This document shows, in pieces, positions 7,582-15,492 of a DNA stretch of 64,000 nucleotides. A model generated the notes under the pieces. It had not been told where the DNA came from. It was given only the letters and a program-made list of their open reading frames with translations, and did not search any database. The position numbers and the translations under genes were made by a program. The DNA comes from an uncultured Clostridium sp. GTDB lineage: Bacteria; Bacillota; Clostridia; TANB77; CAG-508. The number at the start of each line of letters is the position of its first letter. The first letter of the stretch is position 1. Location of the stretch: contig CAMXJY010000006.1 of assembly GCA_947244325.1 (NCBI GenBank), positions 1 through 64,000 on the forward strand, read 5' to 3'.

Positions 7582-8407
7582 AATTTTTTCCAAAATCAGT
7601 AAATTCTATTTTGCATTTTTGATATGTTACATATGCATTATCATTATTAGAATACTGATTAAATTTAGGTAAGGCTCTATAAGCCTTAAATGTTTTTTCA
7701 TATACATCTTCAATTGCTAAGCATTCGCCAACTGGAATGTTTACTATTTGTAATCTAAGTAAATTATCCAAAACTATTTGTGAAATTTCAATAAATTGTG
7801 GCATAATTATTGATTGATTAATGGAATCAGTTAATTTACAACCAGTATCTGATAAACAAATAACATAACCACTTATATAGCGAAACTCTTCGTTAAATCG
7901 AAATTGTAATTCTAGTTGAATAATAGGTAAATCATGTATTAAATTACTATCTTTTAACATTTTTAAAAATTTTGCATCATTAGAATTAAGTTGTTTAATA
8001 ATTTCAATATATGCAGGCAATACTTTTGATTGTTTGCTTTTATCTAAATCATTGCTTATTATATTGATGAACATTTCTTGTATATATTGTTGTGCATCTT
8101 CTAAATTATATTTTAAAATATCTACAGCAGGACCAAGTATATTTGTTCTAGGTTCTGTTTTATTTTCATCTGGTATTTTATTATATTTTTCTTCTAATTT
8201 TTTATCTATTTCCTTTATTTTATATTCGCACTCTTTTATTTTAGAATACATAAAAGGTTTTATTCCAGATAAAATGAATTGTGAACAAAATCCAAGGGCA
8301 TTCTTACTTGAATTTATTGCAGGTTTTACTGCATCGTTATATACTGGTTCTACCAATTTATCAATTGCTTTATTTACTGTTTCTGATTTTATATCTAAAT
8401 CTGCCAT
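7559..8407 (-). CDS. Abi-alpha family protein (DUF4393)
   Basis: 282 residues. The middle carries the family signature: a conserved ILGPAVDILKYN-like segment, then a helical stretch leading to LPAYIEIIKQLNSNDAKFL, followed by a variable C-terminal domain. DUF4393/Abi-alpha members are linked to abortive infection and are common in prophages and islands. Here it sits directly downstream of the repressor (3 bp apart), so it is probably expressed in the lysogen with the repressor and may protect it against other phages. The toxic mechanism of the family is not established. Confidence 0.75.
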   Translation of the reverse strand: MADLDIKSETVNKAIDKLVEPVYNDAVKPAINSSKNALGFCSQFILSGIKPFMYSKIKECEYKIKEIDKKLEEKYNKIPDENKTEPRTNILGPAVDILKYNLEDAQQYIQEMFINIISNDLDKSKQSKVLPAYIEIIKQLNSNDAKFLKMLKDSNLIHDLPIIQLELQFRFNEEFRYISGYVICLSDTGCKLTDSINQSIIMPQFIEISQIVLDNLLRLQIVNIPVGECLAIEDVYEKTFKAYRALPKFNQYSNNDNAYVTYQKCKIEFTDFGKNFIDICLS

Positions 8408-8410
8408 ATA

Positions 8411-8800
8411 TTACTCCTTATAATCTAATTTATTTTTCTTTTTATTTTTAATAAATTCTACAAATTGATTTAATTCTTCAATGTCTTTTTCATCAAGACC
8501 TTCTAAATCCAAGCCTTGAAATGAAGCATAGCGAAAGTCATTGTTTTTATATTTAGATTTTTTTTCATCTTCTATTAAATCAGCATATCCAGCTTTTACA
8601 TATAAATCTAAATAGTCTACACCATATACAGGAGCAAGTTTTTTCAATACAACAGCACTTGCACGTCTATGTCCATTTTCTACAAGAGATAAATAACTAT
8701 TGGAAACTTTTGAACGTTCAAAAACTTCTCTTGTAGACAGTCCTTTATCTTCTCTTAATTTTTTTAGGTAAGCACCCATTTCTTTAAGGGTCATTTCCAT
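8411..8800 (-). CDS. CI-type phage repressor, XRE family
   Basis: 129 residues with an N-terminal helix-turn-helix (LREDKGLSTREVFERSKVSNSY, then LSLVENGHRRAS). The short C-terminal segment LEGLDEKDIEELNQFVEFIKN is of the kind seen in repressors cleaved by ImmA-type peptidases; no LexA-like autoprotease domain is present. It is divergent from the Cro-like gene across a 142-bp control region with palindromic operators, and co-directional with Abi-alpha. Confidence 0.88.
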   Translation of the reverse strand: MEMTLKEMGAYLKKLREDKGLSTREVFERSKVSNSYLSLVENGHRRASAVVLKKLAPVYGVDYLDLYVKAGYADLIEDEKKSKYKNNDFRYASFQGLDLEGLDEKDIEELNQFVEFIKNKKKNKLDYKE

Positions 8801-8824
8801 GTAAATTCCTCCATTTCATAATTG

Positions 8825-8925
8825 ATTATAATACATTTGATTACAAATGTAAAGTTTTTTTGAAAATTTTTAAAAAAAGTGTTGACAAATGAAAGCTAAA
8901 TGATATAATGATTTCAAATGAAATC
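8825..8925. promoter_or_regulatory. divergent lysis-lysogeny control region
   Basis: The repressor promoter (minus) has TTTACA at 8853-8848, a 17-bp spacer and TATAAT at 8830-8825. The palindrome ACATTTG-ATTA-CAAATGT (8833-8850) lies between its boxes. The Cro promoter (plus) is TTGACA 8882-8887, 16-bp spacer, TATAAT 8904-8909. The 16-bp palindrome GATTTCAAATGAAATC (8910-8925) covers its start. These are the expected operators for repressor and Cro. Confidence 0.8.
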
Positions 8926-8942
8926 AAAAAGGAGGAAATAAA

Positions 8943-9185
8943 ATGGCAAATAGAACAGTTATATTAAAAGATGCAGATATATTTAGAGATTTAATAGTGA
9001 AATCTGGATTTTCTTACAGACAGTTAGCAAAAGAGGTAAATTGTTCGCAGACACAAATAAGTTTAATAGCAAATGGAGAGAGAAATCCTAGTCCTGAAAC
9101 TGCTGTAAATATTTGTAGAGCACTAAAAAAGCAGTTCGATGATATTTTTTTTATAAAAAGCGATTTCAAAAGAAATCAAAATTAA
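8943..9185 (+). CDS. Cro-like XRE regulator
   Basis: 80 residues with a compact helix-turn-helix (YRQLAKEVNCSQTQISLIANGERN). It is the first gene transcribed rightward from the divergent promoter, behind GGAGG. A near copy of its operator, GATTTCAAAAGAAATC, lies inside its own 3' end (9162-9177), which suggests an additional operator for feedback on the early operon. Confidence 0.85.
   Translation: MANRTVILKDADIFRDLIVKSGFSYRQLAKEVNCSQTQISLIANGERNPSPETAVNICRALKKQFDDIFFIKSDFKRNQN
9162..9177. promoter_or_regulatory. internal operator copy in cro
   Basis: GATTTCAAAAGAAATC differs by one base from the palindrome at 8910-8925. It encodes part of the Cro C-terminus (DFKRNQ) and could serve as a downstream operator. 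Confidence 0.5.
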
Positions 9186-9200
9186 TTGCGACCTGATACA
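9186..9200 (+). promoter_or_regulatory. 15-bp motif before early operon (copy 2)
   Basis: TTGCGACCTGATACA, identical to the element read toward int at 6876-6862. It overlaps the end of cro and lies 22 bp before the excisionase-like gene. Confidence 0.55.
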
Positions 9201-9222
9201 AAAAAAGAAAGGAGAAGAGAAA

Positions 9223-9489
9223 ATGGAAGATTTATTAAAATCATTATTAGAAGAACAAAAAAAGACAAATGAATTGCTACTATATAACAATTTAGGAAAG
9301 GATCCAAATGAGTTATTAACAATTGAGCAAGTTCATGAAGAGTTTGATATTGGAGTTAATATGGTACGTAAAATGTTTAATGATTCAAATCTACCTGTGC
9401 AAAGATATACGACACCATTTAAAGTAACAAGACAAGCATTTAATAAATATATAAATGAAAATCATGACTACTTAAGCGAAAGGAGATAA
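9223..9489 (+). CDS. excisionase-like helix-turn-helix protein
   Basis: 88 residues. An N-terminal helix is followed by a MerR/excisionase-type winged helix (LLTIEQVHEEFDIGVNMVRKMF, then a wing with FKVTRQAFNKYI). Such proteins direct excision or act as early phage regulators. It is the first gene after cro behind GGAG. Confidence 0.65.
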   Translation: MEDLLKSLLEEQKKTNELLLYNNLGKDPNELLTIEQVHEEFDIGVNMVRKMFNDSNLPVQRYTTPFKVTRQAFNKYINENHDYLSERR

Positions 9490-9493
9490 GAAG

Positions 9494-9601
9494 ATGAAAA
9501 AGTTAATTGAGTTTGCGCAAACCTGTTTTGTATTAGGAATGATAACAGGAATAATACCAAGCATATTATGCATAGTTTTATTTAAAATTTTTGGATTATA
9601 A
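9494..9601 (+). CDS. 35-residue membrane peptide
   Basis: MKKLIEFAQTCFVLGMITG continues as a single transmembrane helix. It overlaps no other gene and is preceded by GGAGATAAG. The function is unknown; one of several tiny early phage genes. Confidence 0.5.
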   Translation: MKKLIEFAQTCFVLGMITGIIPSILCIVLFKIFGL

Positions 9602-9615
9602 AGAAAGGATAAAAA

Positions 9616-9762
9616 ATGAAAAGTGAACAAAAAATTAGAGAAGAATTGGAAAAACATGTAAATCATAGAAAAGAAATTTGTAATGATTTAAGTAGAAAAA
9701 ATGAGAAAAAAATTCACGATATTGTAATAGAGACACTTTTATGGGTTTTAAAAGACAATTAG
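9616..9762 (+). CDS. 48-residue charged helical peptide
   Basis: Starts with MKSEQKIREELEKHVNHRKE behind AAAGGA. It is highly charged and probably helical. No family is recognised. Confidence 0.5.
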   Translation: MKSEQKIREELEKHVNHRKEICNDLSRKNEKKIHDIVIETLLWVLKDN

Positions 9763-9793
9763 TTTGAAAATTTTTATATAAGGAGGAAATAAG

Positions 9794-10042
9794 ATGTTAC
9801 AAACTATATTAGATGCAATATTATACATACCACGAAAGATTTATAGACATTTTGAACTTTTTAGAGAAACAAAAGAAGAATTAACAAAAGTAAAAGAAGA
9901 GCTACACAAAAGAGATTTACTAATAAAAAGAATTGAATATAAATGCAATTATTACATGAAAACAAATAGTTCAATAATGTATTCTGGTTTAAGCGAAATA
10001 AAAGAACTTACTCATACGTTTGGCGACGAAAGCAAGTTCTAA
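9794..10042 (+). CDS. hypothetical early phage protein, 82 residues
   Basis: AGGAGG precedes the ATG. A hydrophobic N-terminus (LDAILYIPRKIYRHF) is followed by a coiled coil (ETKEELTKVKEELHKRD). Probably membrane-associated; function unknown. Confidence 0.6.
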   Translation: MLQTILDAILYIPRKIYRHFELFRETKEELTKVKEELHKRDLLIKRIEYKCNYYMKTNSSIMYSGLSEIKELTHTFGDESKF

Positions 10043-10108
10043 AAAATATTATTTTATAAATACTCTTTCTGTTATTTTAACATGAAAAGAGTGGAAAGGT
10101 CAAGAGAA

Positions 10109-10363
10109 ATGAAAAAATATAGATTAAATTCAAATATAAGTGAGCAAATGAATTATGAAGAAGCAAGAGATTATTTACAAGAAAATTTAGGTTTTAAGTT
10201 AGATAGTACTTTTAATTTAAAAACTATAGCAAATCAAAATGAAATGATAGAAGTTTTAATAGAAACATATTTTACAGTAGAAGAAGTAGAAGAAAACGAA
10301 GGTTGTTACGAAGATGATTTAAAAGAAAGAGAAATTGAATATAGAAAGGTACAAGGATTTTAA
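10109..10363 (+). CDS. hypothetical early phage protein, 84 residues
   Basis: The start at 10109 is preferred because AAAGG lies 9 bp upstream; the longer reading from 10082 has no ribosome site. The protein is acidic (segment VEEVEENEGCYEDD). It ends 1 bp before the recombination-type gene at 10365, so the two are coupled. No family recognised. Confidence 0.6.
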   Translation: MKKYRLNSNISEQMNYEEARDYLQENLGFKLDSTFNLKTIANQNEMIEVLIETYFTVEEVEENEGCYEDDLKEREIEYRKVQGF

Positions 10364-10364
10364 A

Positions 10365-11156
10365 ATGGAATATAAAGATATTGAGAAAGCAAATTCAGAA
10401 ATAAAAAAACAAGATATAAAAGGAAAATTATATGCTCCAGTAAATGAAAGAGTTTTAGCTTTTAGAAAAGTATATCCAACAGGAACAATATCAACAGAAA
10501 TAATAGATAAAACAGATGTCTCAATAACAATGAAAACAACAGTAGAAGTTGATGAAAAAATAATAGGAACAGGTTATGCATCAGAAGTAAAGAAAGGATT
10601 AGTAAATTCAACATCTATGATAGAAAATTGTGAAACTTCTGCAGTGGGTAGGGCTTTAGGAATGTGTGGATTTGGAGTAGAAAGTGGAATAGCAAGTCAA
10701 GAAGAAGTTGAAAAAGCTAACGAGTTAAAAAATGAATATAAGAGAGAAGAAATATATAACAATGTATTTATTCCAGAATATGAAGCAATTAAAATAGTAA
10801 AAATTGCAATTAATGATTTAGTGAGAAAGCAAGGAATATTATTAGAGGATTTAAAAATAGCAGTAAAACAACAATGTTGGACAACATTAGATGAATTAAA
10901 TTTGATGCAATTAAAAATGCTTGAAGGACAACTGGCAAGAGCTAATAATAAAACTCATATGTGGCACTCTTTATATAATAAAAACCCTAATATAAAACAA
11001 GTAGTTCCAGAAAATCAAGAAGTTATTTATAAGAGTAGTCAATACATGTTTGGAATGAAAGCATTAGAATTAGCAAAAGATGATGAATTAAAACAAAGTG
11101 ACATTATAGATAGTTATTTAGAATTAGGTACAGATTTAAGAAAAAAATTTGAATAG
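10365..11156 (+). CDS. putative phage DNA recombination/annealing protein (ERF/Rad52-like)
   Basis: 263 residues from ATG 10365. The N-terminal 120 residues (KGKLYAPVNERVLAFRKVYPTG, TEIIDKTDVSITMKTTVE, NCETSAVGRALGMCGFGV) match a family common in Firmicute phages, where it precedes NinB- and HNH-type recombination genes. The GRALGM.GFG segment resembles ERF-type annealing proteins. The C-terminal half is divergent. It would promote strand annealing during phage replication; the assignment rests on motif resemblance and gene order. Confidence 0.6.
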   Translation: MEYKDIEKANSEIKKQDIKGKLYAPVNERVLAFRKVYPTGTISTEIIDKTDVSITMKTTVEVDEKIIGTGYASEVKKGLVNSTSMIENCETSAVGRALGMCGFGVESGIASQEEVEKANELKNEYKREEIYNNVFIPEYEAIKIVKIAINDLVRKQGILLEDLKIAVKQQCWTTLDELNLMQLKMLEGQLARANNKTHMWHSLYNKNPNIKQVVPENQEVIYKSSQYMFGMKALELAKDDELKQSDIIDSYLELGTDLRKKFE

Positions 11157-11164
11157 GTGGTTAT

Positions 11165-11707
11165 ATGGAAACTACAGGAACAATAGAACAAATCAATGCA
11201 GATTTTAAAAATAATCAAACAATTTTGACATTAAAACTTAATAGTAATGAACTTACTAGCTTAGAAAAATTAAAGGACGTAAAAGTCAATGTCGAAGTAA
11301 AGAAATGGTATAAGAAAAGAAATTTAGATTGTAATGCATATATGTGGTTATTAATTCAAAAGATTGCTGAGAAATTATCTACTCCAGATACAGTAATAAC
11401 GAAAGAAGATATATACAGAGATGCAATAAAAGAAGTAGGAGCATATCAGATAGTACCAATAAAAAATGAAGCTGTAGAAGAATGGATTAGAATTTGGAAA
11501 TCAAATGGAATAGGCTGGATTTGTGATACACAGCCAAGTAAATTAGAAGGTTTTACGAATGTAATGTGTTATCACGGATCTAGTGTTTATAACCAAAAAG
11601 AAATGAATAGACTTGTAGATATTATTAAAGAAGAATGTAGAAATCTTGAAATTGAAACAATGCCACCAGATGAATTAGATGCATTACTAAAAGAATGGAG
11701 TAAGTAA
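11165..11707 (+). CDS. NinB-like recombination protein
   Basis: 180 residues. The KRNLDCNAYMWLLIQKIAEKL segment, the central IGWICDTQPSKL and the C-terminal ETMPPDELDALLKEW fit the NinB/recombination-enhancement family of phages. It follows the annealing-type protein and overlaps the HNH-like gene by one base, forming a recombination cassette. Confidence 0.65.
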   Translation: METTGTIEQINADFKNNQTILTLKLNSNELTSLEKLKDVKVNVEVKKWYKKRNLDCNAYMWLLIQKIAEKLSTPDTVITKEDIYRDAIKEVGAYQIVPIKNEAVEEWIRIWKSNGIGWICDTQPSKLEGFTNVMCYHGSSVYNQKEMNRLVDIIKEECRNLEIETMPPDELDALLKEWSK

Positions 11708-12153
11708 TGAAATGCAAACATATAACACAAAGAAGTTATCAAAAACAAGCATTTTTATATTGTAGAAAAGATAAAAAACAAATTACATATGACAATTGTA
11801 GAAAGTGTCTTAAAATTGAATATCGTCAATATAAACCCATAAAGAAAAAATCAAATAAACTTAGTAAGTTAGAAAAACAAAGATTTAGTATTTTAACAAA
11901 TGATTTAAAACATTGTTTTGCTTGTAGATTTTTTAAAGAAAAAGAAATAAATAAAGATGATTTACACGAAATTTATCAAGGTAAAAATAGACAAGTATGT
12001 ATGAAAAATGGATTTGTTGCACCTCTTTGCAGAGAATGTCACGAAAGTGACGATATAAAATTATGGCTTAAAAAGATTTGTGAACAAGTATATTTGAAAA
12101 ATCATACAAAAGAAGATTTTAGAAAGTTAGTAGAAAATGATTATTTAAACTAA
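11707..12153 (+). CDS. HNH-type zinc protein of the recombination cassette
   Basis: 148 residues with several Cys pairs (CKHITQRSYQKQAFLYC; CFACRFF) and an HNH-like block DLHEIYQGKNRQVCMKNGFV followed by APLCRECHESD. This arrangement is typical of small phage recombination nucleases near NinB. The start ATG overlaps the preceding stop (TAATG). Confidence 0.65.
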   Translation: MKCKHITQRSYQKQAFLYCRKDKKQITYDNCRKCLKIEYRQYKPIKKKSNKLSKLEKQRFSILTNDLKHCFACRFFKEKEINKDDLHEIYQGKNRQVCMKNGFVAPLCRECHESDDIKLWLKKICEQVYLKNHTKEDFRKLVENDYLN

Positions 12154-12174
12154 CAGAAAGGAGCAAATAAGATA

Positions 12175-12846
12175 ATGGCAAAAGATAGTTTCATATTTTA
12201 TAGAAGCTTTTATGATGCAATAAAAGGCTTAAAAGAAAAAGAAAGAGTAAAAATATATGATGCAATATGTGAAAAGTCTTTAAATGACAATGAACTTAAT
12301 TTAACAGGAATATCAAATAGTATGTTTACTTTAATAAAACCTCAAATAGAAGCTAATAATCAAAAATATGAAAATGGAAAAAAGGGTGGACGACCTAAAA
12401 ATAAAAACCAAAATAAAACCTTAGGTTTTGAAAATCAAAAACCGAAAGAAAACCAAAACGAAACCACAGGTTTTGAAAATGACATTAAAAATAAAAACCA
12501 AAACGAAACCGAAACAAAAGCTAATGAAAATGTAGAATGTAGAATGAATAATGAAAATGAAGAATGTAGAATGCAGAATGAAGAAAAACTGCAACAGCTT
12601 TTTATTAAATGCTTAAATTCTTACAATGACTACGCTATAGAGGAATGTATTAGCTTTTTAGAAGATTTACCATGTGAAGTTATAGAAGAAGCTTTAAAAA
12701 AAGGTAGCAGGATAAAGAATCCTAATTGGGGATATTGTAAAAAGATTTTAAATGATTGGGTAAAAAAGAGAATAGACACAATTGAAAAAGTAAAAACAGA
12801 GGGGCAAGATGAAAATATTGTAGATGAGGTATGGAAAGATGAATAA
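12175..12846 (+). CDS. replication initiation protein (DUF6291/DnaD-like)
   Basis: 223 residues. The N-terminal 70 (DSFIFYRSFYDAIKGLKEKER... IKPQIEANNQKYENGKKGGRPK) match DUF6291. The middle is a repetitive Asn/Lys/Glu linker with variants of GFENxxKxNQNET and ECRMxNE. The C-terminus (EEALKKGSRIKNPNWGYCKKILNDW) is DnaD-like. Such proteins load host helicase at the phage origin. The linker repeats suggest length variation. Confidence 0.7.
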   Translation: MAKDSFIFYRSFYDAIKGLKEKERVKIYDAICEKSLNDNELNLTGISNSMFTLIKPQIEANNQKYENGKKGGRPKNKNQNKTLGFENQKPKENQNETTGFENDIKNKNQNETETKANENVECRMNNENEECRMQNEEKLQQLFIKCLNSYNDYAIEECISFLEDLPCEVIEEALKKGSRIKNPNWGYCKKILNDWVKKRIDTIEKVKTEGQDENIVDEVWKDE

Positions 12847-13108
12847 AGTTGATGGACAAAAAATAGTGAATTTTATAGAAGGCTATTACCATAGAAAGTT
12901 AGAAAAAAACGAAATTATAGCATTAGCAGAAGAAGTAAAAGAATATTCTTTTGATGATTTTATGAAAAATTTTAGTTCACAGCTGTTAAGAAAAGTTGAA
13001 TATTTTACAGTTGCTCAATTACATATGATTATTCAAGATTATAAAGAATTACAAAAAATGAAAAATAGCTTAGGAATAAAAAGTTTTGATGAATTATATG
13101 AAAATTAA
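12839..13108 (+). CDS. hypothetical phage protein, 89 residues
   Basis: The start at 12839 is preferred (GAGG 9 bp upstream); it overlaps the end of the DnaD-like gene by 8 bp. The protein is helical, with LEKNEIIALAEEVKEYSFDDF. Position right behind the initiator suggests a replication accessory role, not shown by sequence. Confidence 0.55.
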   Translation: MNKVDGQKIVNFIEGYYHRKLEKNEIIALAEEVKEYSFDDFMKNFSSQLLRKVEYFTVAQLHMIIQDYKELQKMKNSLGIKSFDELYEN

Positions 13109-13125
13109 CAAAGGAGGAAGATTAA

Positions 13126-13422
13126 ATGATAACAGCAGAAACAAGACAAATTAGTTTTGATGATATAAAGCCTAAACGATTAAGTAGATACTTACAAATA
13201 CTTGAGATAATAGACAATAAAGAAATGACAGCTAGAGAGATAGAACAAGAGATGAACAATAAAGGATATTCAAAGTATTTTGATATGAATCATGTTAGAC
13301 CTAGATTAACTGAGTTAGTTAATGAATATCACGAATTAACAGAATGTGGAATAAAAGAGGATTATATAACACATAAAAATGTAGCAGTATATAGAAAAAC
13401 AACAGAACAAGAAAAAATGTAA
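13126..13422 (+). CDS. winged-helix-like phage protein, 98 residues
   Basis: AGGAGG upstream. The stretch RLSRYLQILEIIDNKEMTAREIEQEM plus RPRLTELV looks like a winged helix of the kind found in small phage regulators or replication accessory factors. Confidence 0.55.
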   Translation: MITAETRQISFDDIKPKRLSRYLQILEIIDNKEMTAREIEQEMNNKGYSKYFDMNHVRPRLTELVNEYHELTECGIKEDYITHKNVAVYRKTTEQEKM

Positions 13423-13466
13423 TTAGAAAATCAAAATCATATTCCATATATAGATTAGGTGATAAT

Positions 13467-13655
13467 ATGGAAAATTTACCACTAATAGAAAGTTGTCAAA
13501 AGGCAATAAATGAGGGGCGATGTTTAGGGTGTGCAGCATTAGAAAATCCTTGTTTTATGGGAAATAAAAATTGTGAATATAGCAAACAGCCTACAGCAAA
13601 GGAAAGCATAAATAAAATACATGAGATTTTAGGAATACAAGAAAAACTAGTATAA
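13467..13655 (+). CDS. small cysteine-rich phage protein
   Basis: 62 residues with Cys spaced CQKAINEGRCLGCAALENPC and a later C, suggesting a zinc-bound knot. Function unknown. Confidence 0.5.
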   Translation: MENLPLIESCQKAINEGRCLGCAALENPCFMGNKNCEYSKQPTAKESINKIHEILGIQEKLV

Positions 13656-13668
13656 GAAAGGGGCAAAT

Positions 13669-13926
13669 ATGATTGTACAAAATTCAATAGTAATATTTGA
13701 AGGTGGAGATATAGGTGTAGCAGCAAGATATAACGAAAAAATGAATATAGGAGAACTATCATTTCAAGAATTAGAAAACAATACTGAAATTGGCGAAAAA
13801 TACGAAAGTGATGATAATTACTTTCCAGTAAGCTTAATTTTTAAGAAAACAGCAAGCATTGATGTAGTAATTAAGCAATTGCAAGTAATAAAAGAGAAAA
13901 TGGAGGACCAAGAAAATGGCAAATAA
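13669..13926 (+). CDS. hypothetical phage protein, 85 residues
   Basis: Preceded by AAAGGGG. Mixed beta/alpha pattern, no family recognised. Its end overlaps the next gene by 11 bp. Confidence 0.5.
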   Translation: MIVQNSIVIFEGGDIGVAARYNEKMNIGELSFQELENNTEIGEKYESDDNYFPVSLIFKKTASIDVVIKQLQVIKEKMEDQENGK

Positions 13927-14284
13927 AAGAGTAAATTATATAGAATTATTAACAATGATTAAAAATAAAAAGATAGATGAAGGCACAAAAATAAAGAGAT
14001 ATGAAGGAAATGATTATTGTGGAGATTATATTTTGCAAAATATGCATTTGGTATTGTATGGCAATGATAGCGAAAGTGTATTAGAGAATATTAATAGTTA
14101 TACAGAATTATTTAATTCATCATTTGAGATTTTATTAGAATCAAAAGAAATGGATATAGACAGTATAAATAAATTAAATAATTTTATTAATAAAAAAGAC
14201 GGAATATTAGAATTTGGTGAAATAAAGGCAATAGTTGAGTTATTACTTGAGATAAATAATAAATTAGAAAAAATGAAGGAGTAA
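13916..14284 (+). CDS. hypothetical phage protein, 122 residues
   Basis: Starts inside the previous gene behind GGAGG. The N-terminal part has a beta-rich pattern (GTKIKRYEGNDYCGDYI) and the C-terminus is helical. Immediately upstream of the adenine-type methyltransferase. Unknown function. Confidence 0.5.
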   Translation: MANKRVNYIELLTMIKNKKIDEGTKIKRYEGNDYCGDYILQNMHLVLYGNDSESVLENINSYTELFNSSFEILLESKEMDIDSINKLNNFINKKDGILEFGEIKAIVELLLEINNKLEKMKE

Positions 14285-14295
14285 CAATAGAAAAT

Positions 14296-15071
14296 ATGAA
14301 AGAAAAACTTGAAAATACTGATATTCTACACACACACACACGGGTATTCGTTTAATGAAATGTTTAACAATATAGTTTGTGGTGATAGTTATGAATTAAT
14401 AAAAAATATACCAGATAAAAGTATAGATTTAGTTATTATAGATCCACCATATTTATTTGATAATTTTGGTGGTGGGTGCTTTGGTAATGAGAGAAAAAAG
14501 AGTAGAAAAGAATTAGAAGCAATAAGACATGGATTTGATTATTCAATATTTCAAGAATTAAAGAGAATTATGAAAAAAACAAATATTTATATTTTTTGTT
14601 CTAAAGCACAGTTGAAGGATTATTTTAATTTATTTGATAAAGAAAATACAGATTTATTGGTTTGGCACAAGACTAATCCAATACCTGCAATAGCAAATAA
14701 CTATTTGAGTGATTTAGAGTATTGTTTTTTCGCAAGAGAAGAAGGAGTAAAAGTAAATTGTATTTACGAAACATCAAGTAAAGTTTTTGAAAGTCCAATA
14801 AATAAAAAAGATAAAGAAAAATATAAACACCCTACTATAAAACCAATTTTAATGATTAAGAATTTAATAAAAAATAGTAGTGCTGAAGGTGATATAGTAT
14901 TAGATTGTTTTAGTCGGAAGTGGGACAACTTGTGTAGCATCAAAAGAATTAAAAAGAAATTTTATAGGAATAGAAATAGATCCAGAATATCACAAAATAA
15001 GTTTAGATAGATTAAATGGAGTAACAGCAGATGGACAATTAAGTTTTGATACAAATATTAATAAATTATAA
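14296..15071 (+). CDS. DNA N-methyltransferase (beta class) requiring two CGG +1 shifts
   Basis: The catalytic core has the DPPY motif (DLVIIDPPYLFDNF) before the AdoMet motif, the order of beta-class enzymes that methylate adenine or cytosine N4. In the raw frames the AdoMet motif is destroyed (CFSRKWDN), but skipping C of the in-frame CGG at 14915 gives CFSGSGTTCVASKELKRNF and a normal ending (NINKL). Skipping C of another in-frame CGG at 14341 joins ATG 14296 to the same frame (HTHTGYSFNEMFNN). The whole is then 257 residues. ATG 14360 is an alternative start. A run of seven AC units (14328-14341) directly precedes the first site. Confidence 0.75.
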
Positions 15072-15091
15072 AAAAAGGAGAGTGAATAAAT

Positions 15092-15490
15092 ATGTCAGAA
15101 ATCGAAGTAGGAGATAGAGTTACATATAAATTTGAATTTGAAAATTTTAATAGGATTGTTTTAATAACTTCAAACCCAATAGCAGAAGAATATATGAAAA
15201 ATCCAAAAAGAATTTTAAAAATAGAAAGAATAGGCGCAAATGGTTGGTATACAGTATATGAAAAAGATAAAGAATTACTTACAGAAGAGGAAAGAGAGTT
15301 ATTAAGAGTAATGATTAAATATTTATGTGCAGAGATTGGATACATTAAAAAAGCAGATGGGAAAATAATTTTAGTAAGAAATAGTGGAGAAGATATAGCA
15401 CAAATAGTAATTAAAGATACTGTGTTAAGTTATAAAAATATAGAAGTAAATAAGATTTACACATTATCAGAACTAGGATTGGAGAAATAG
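15092..15490 (+). CDS. hypothetical phage protein, 132 residues
   Basis: Behind AAAGGAGAGTG. The first half looks like a small beta-barrel (EVGDRVTYKFEFEN; KIERIGANGWYTVYE). No family recognised; lies between two methyltransferase-like genes. Confidence 0.55.
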   Translation: MSEIEVGDRVTYKFEFENFNRIVLITSNPIAEEYMKNPKRILKIERIGANGWYTVYEKDKELLTEEERELLRVMIKYLCAEIGYIKKADGKIILVRNSGEDIAQIVIKDTVLSYKNIEVNKIYTLSELGLEK

Positions 15491-15492
15491 AA

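Noticed and set aside
14328..14341. (AC)7 run before the methyltransferase as a phase-variation tract
   Set aside because: One extra AC unit would also join ATG 14296 to the catalytic frame, but the in-frame CGG directly behind the run explains the same shift by the rule that fits seven other sites. Kept only as an alternative.
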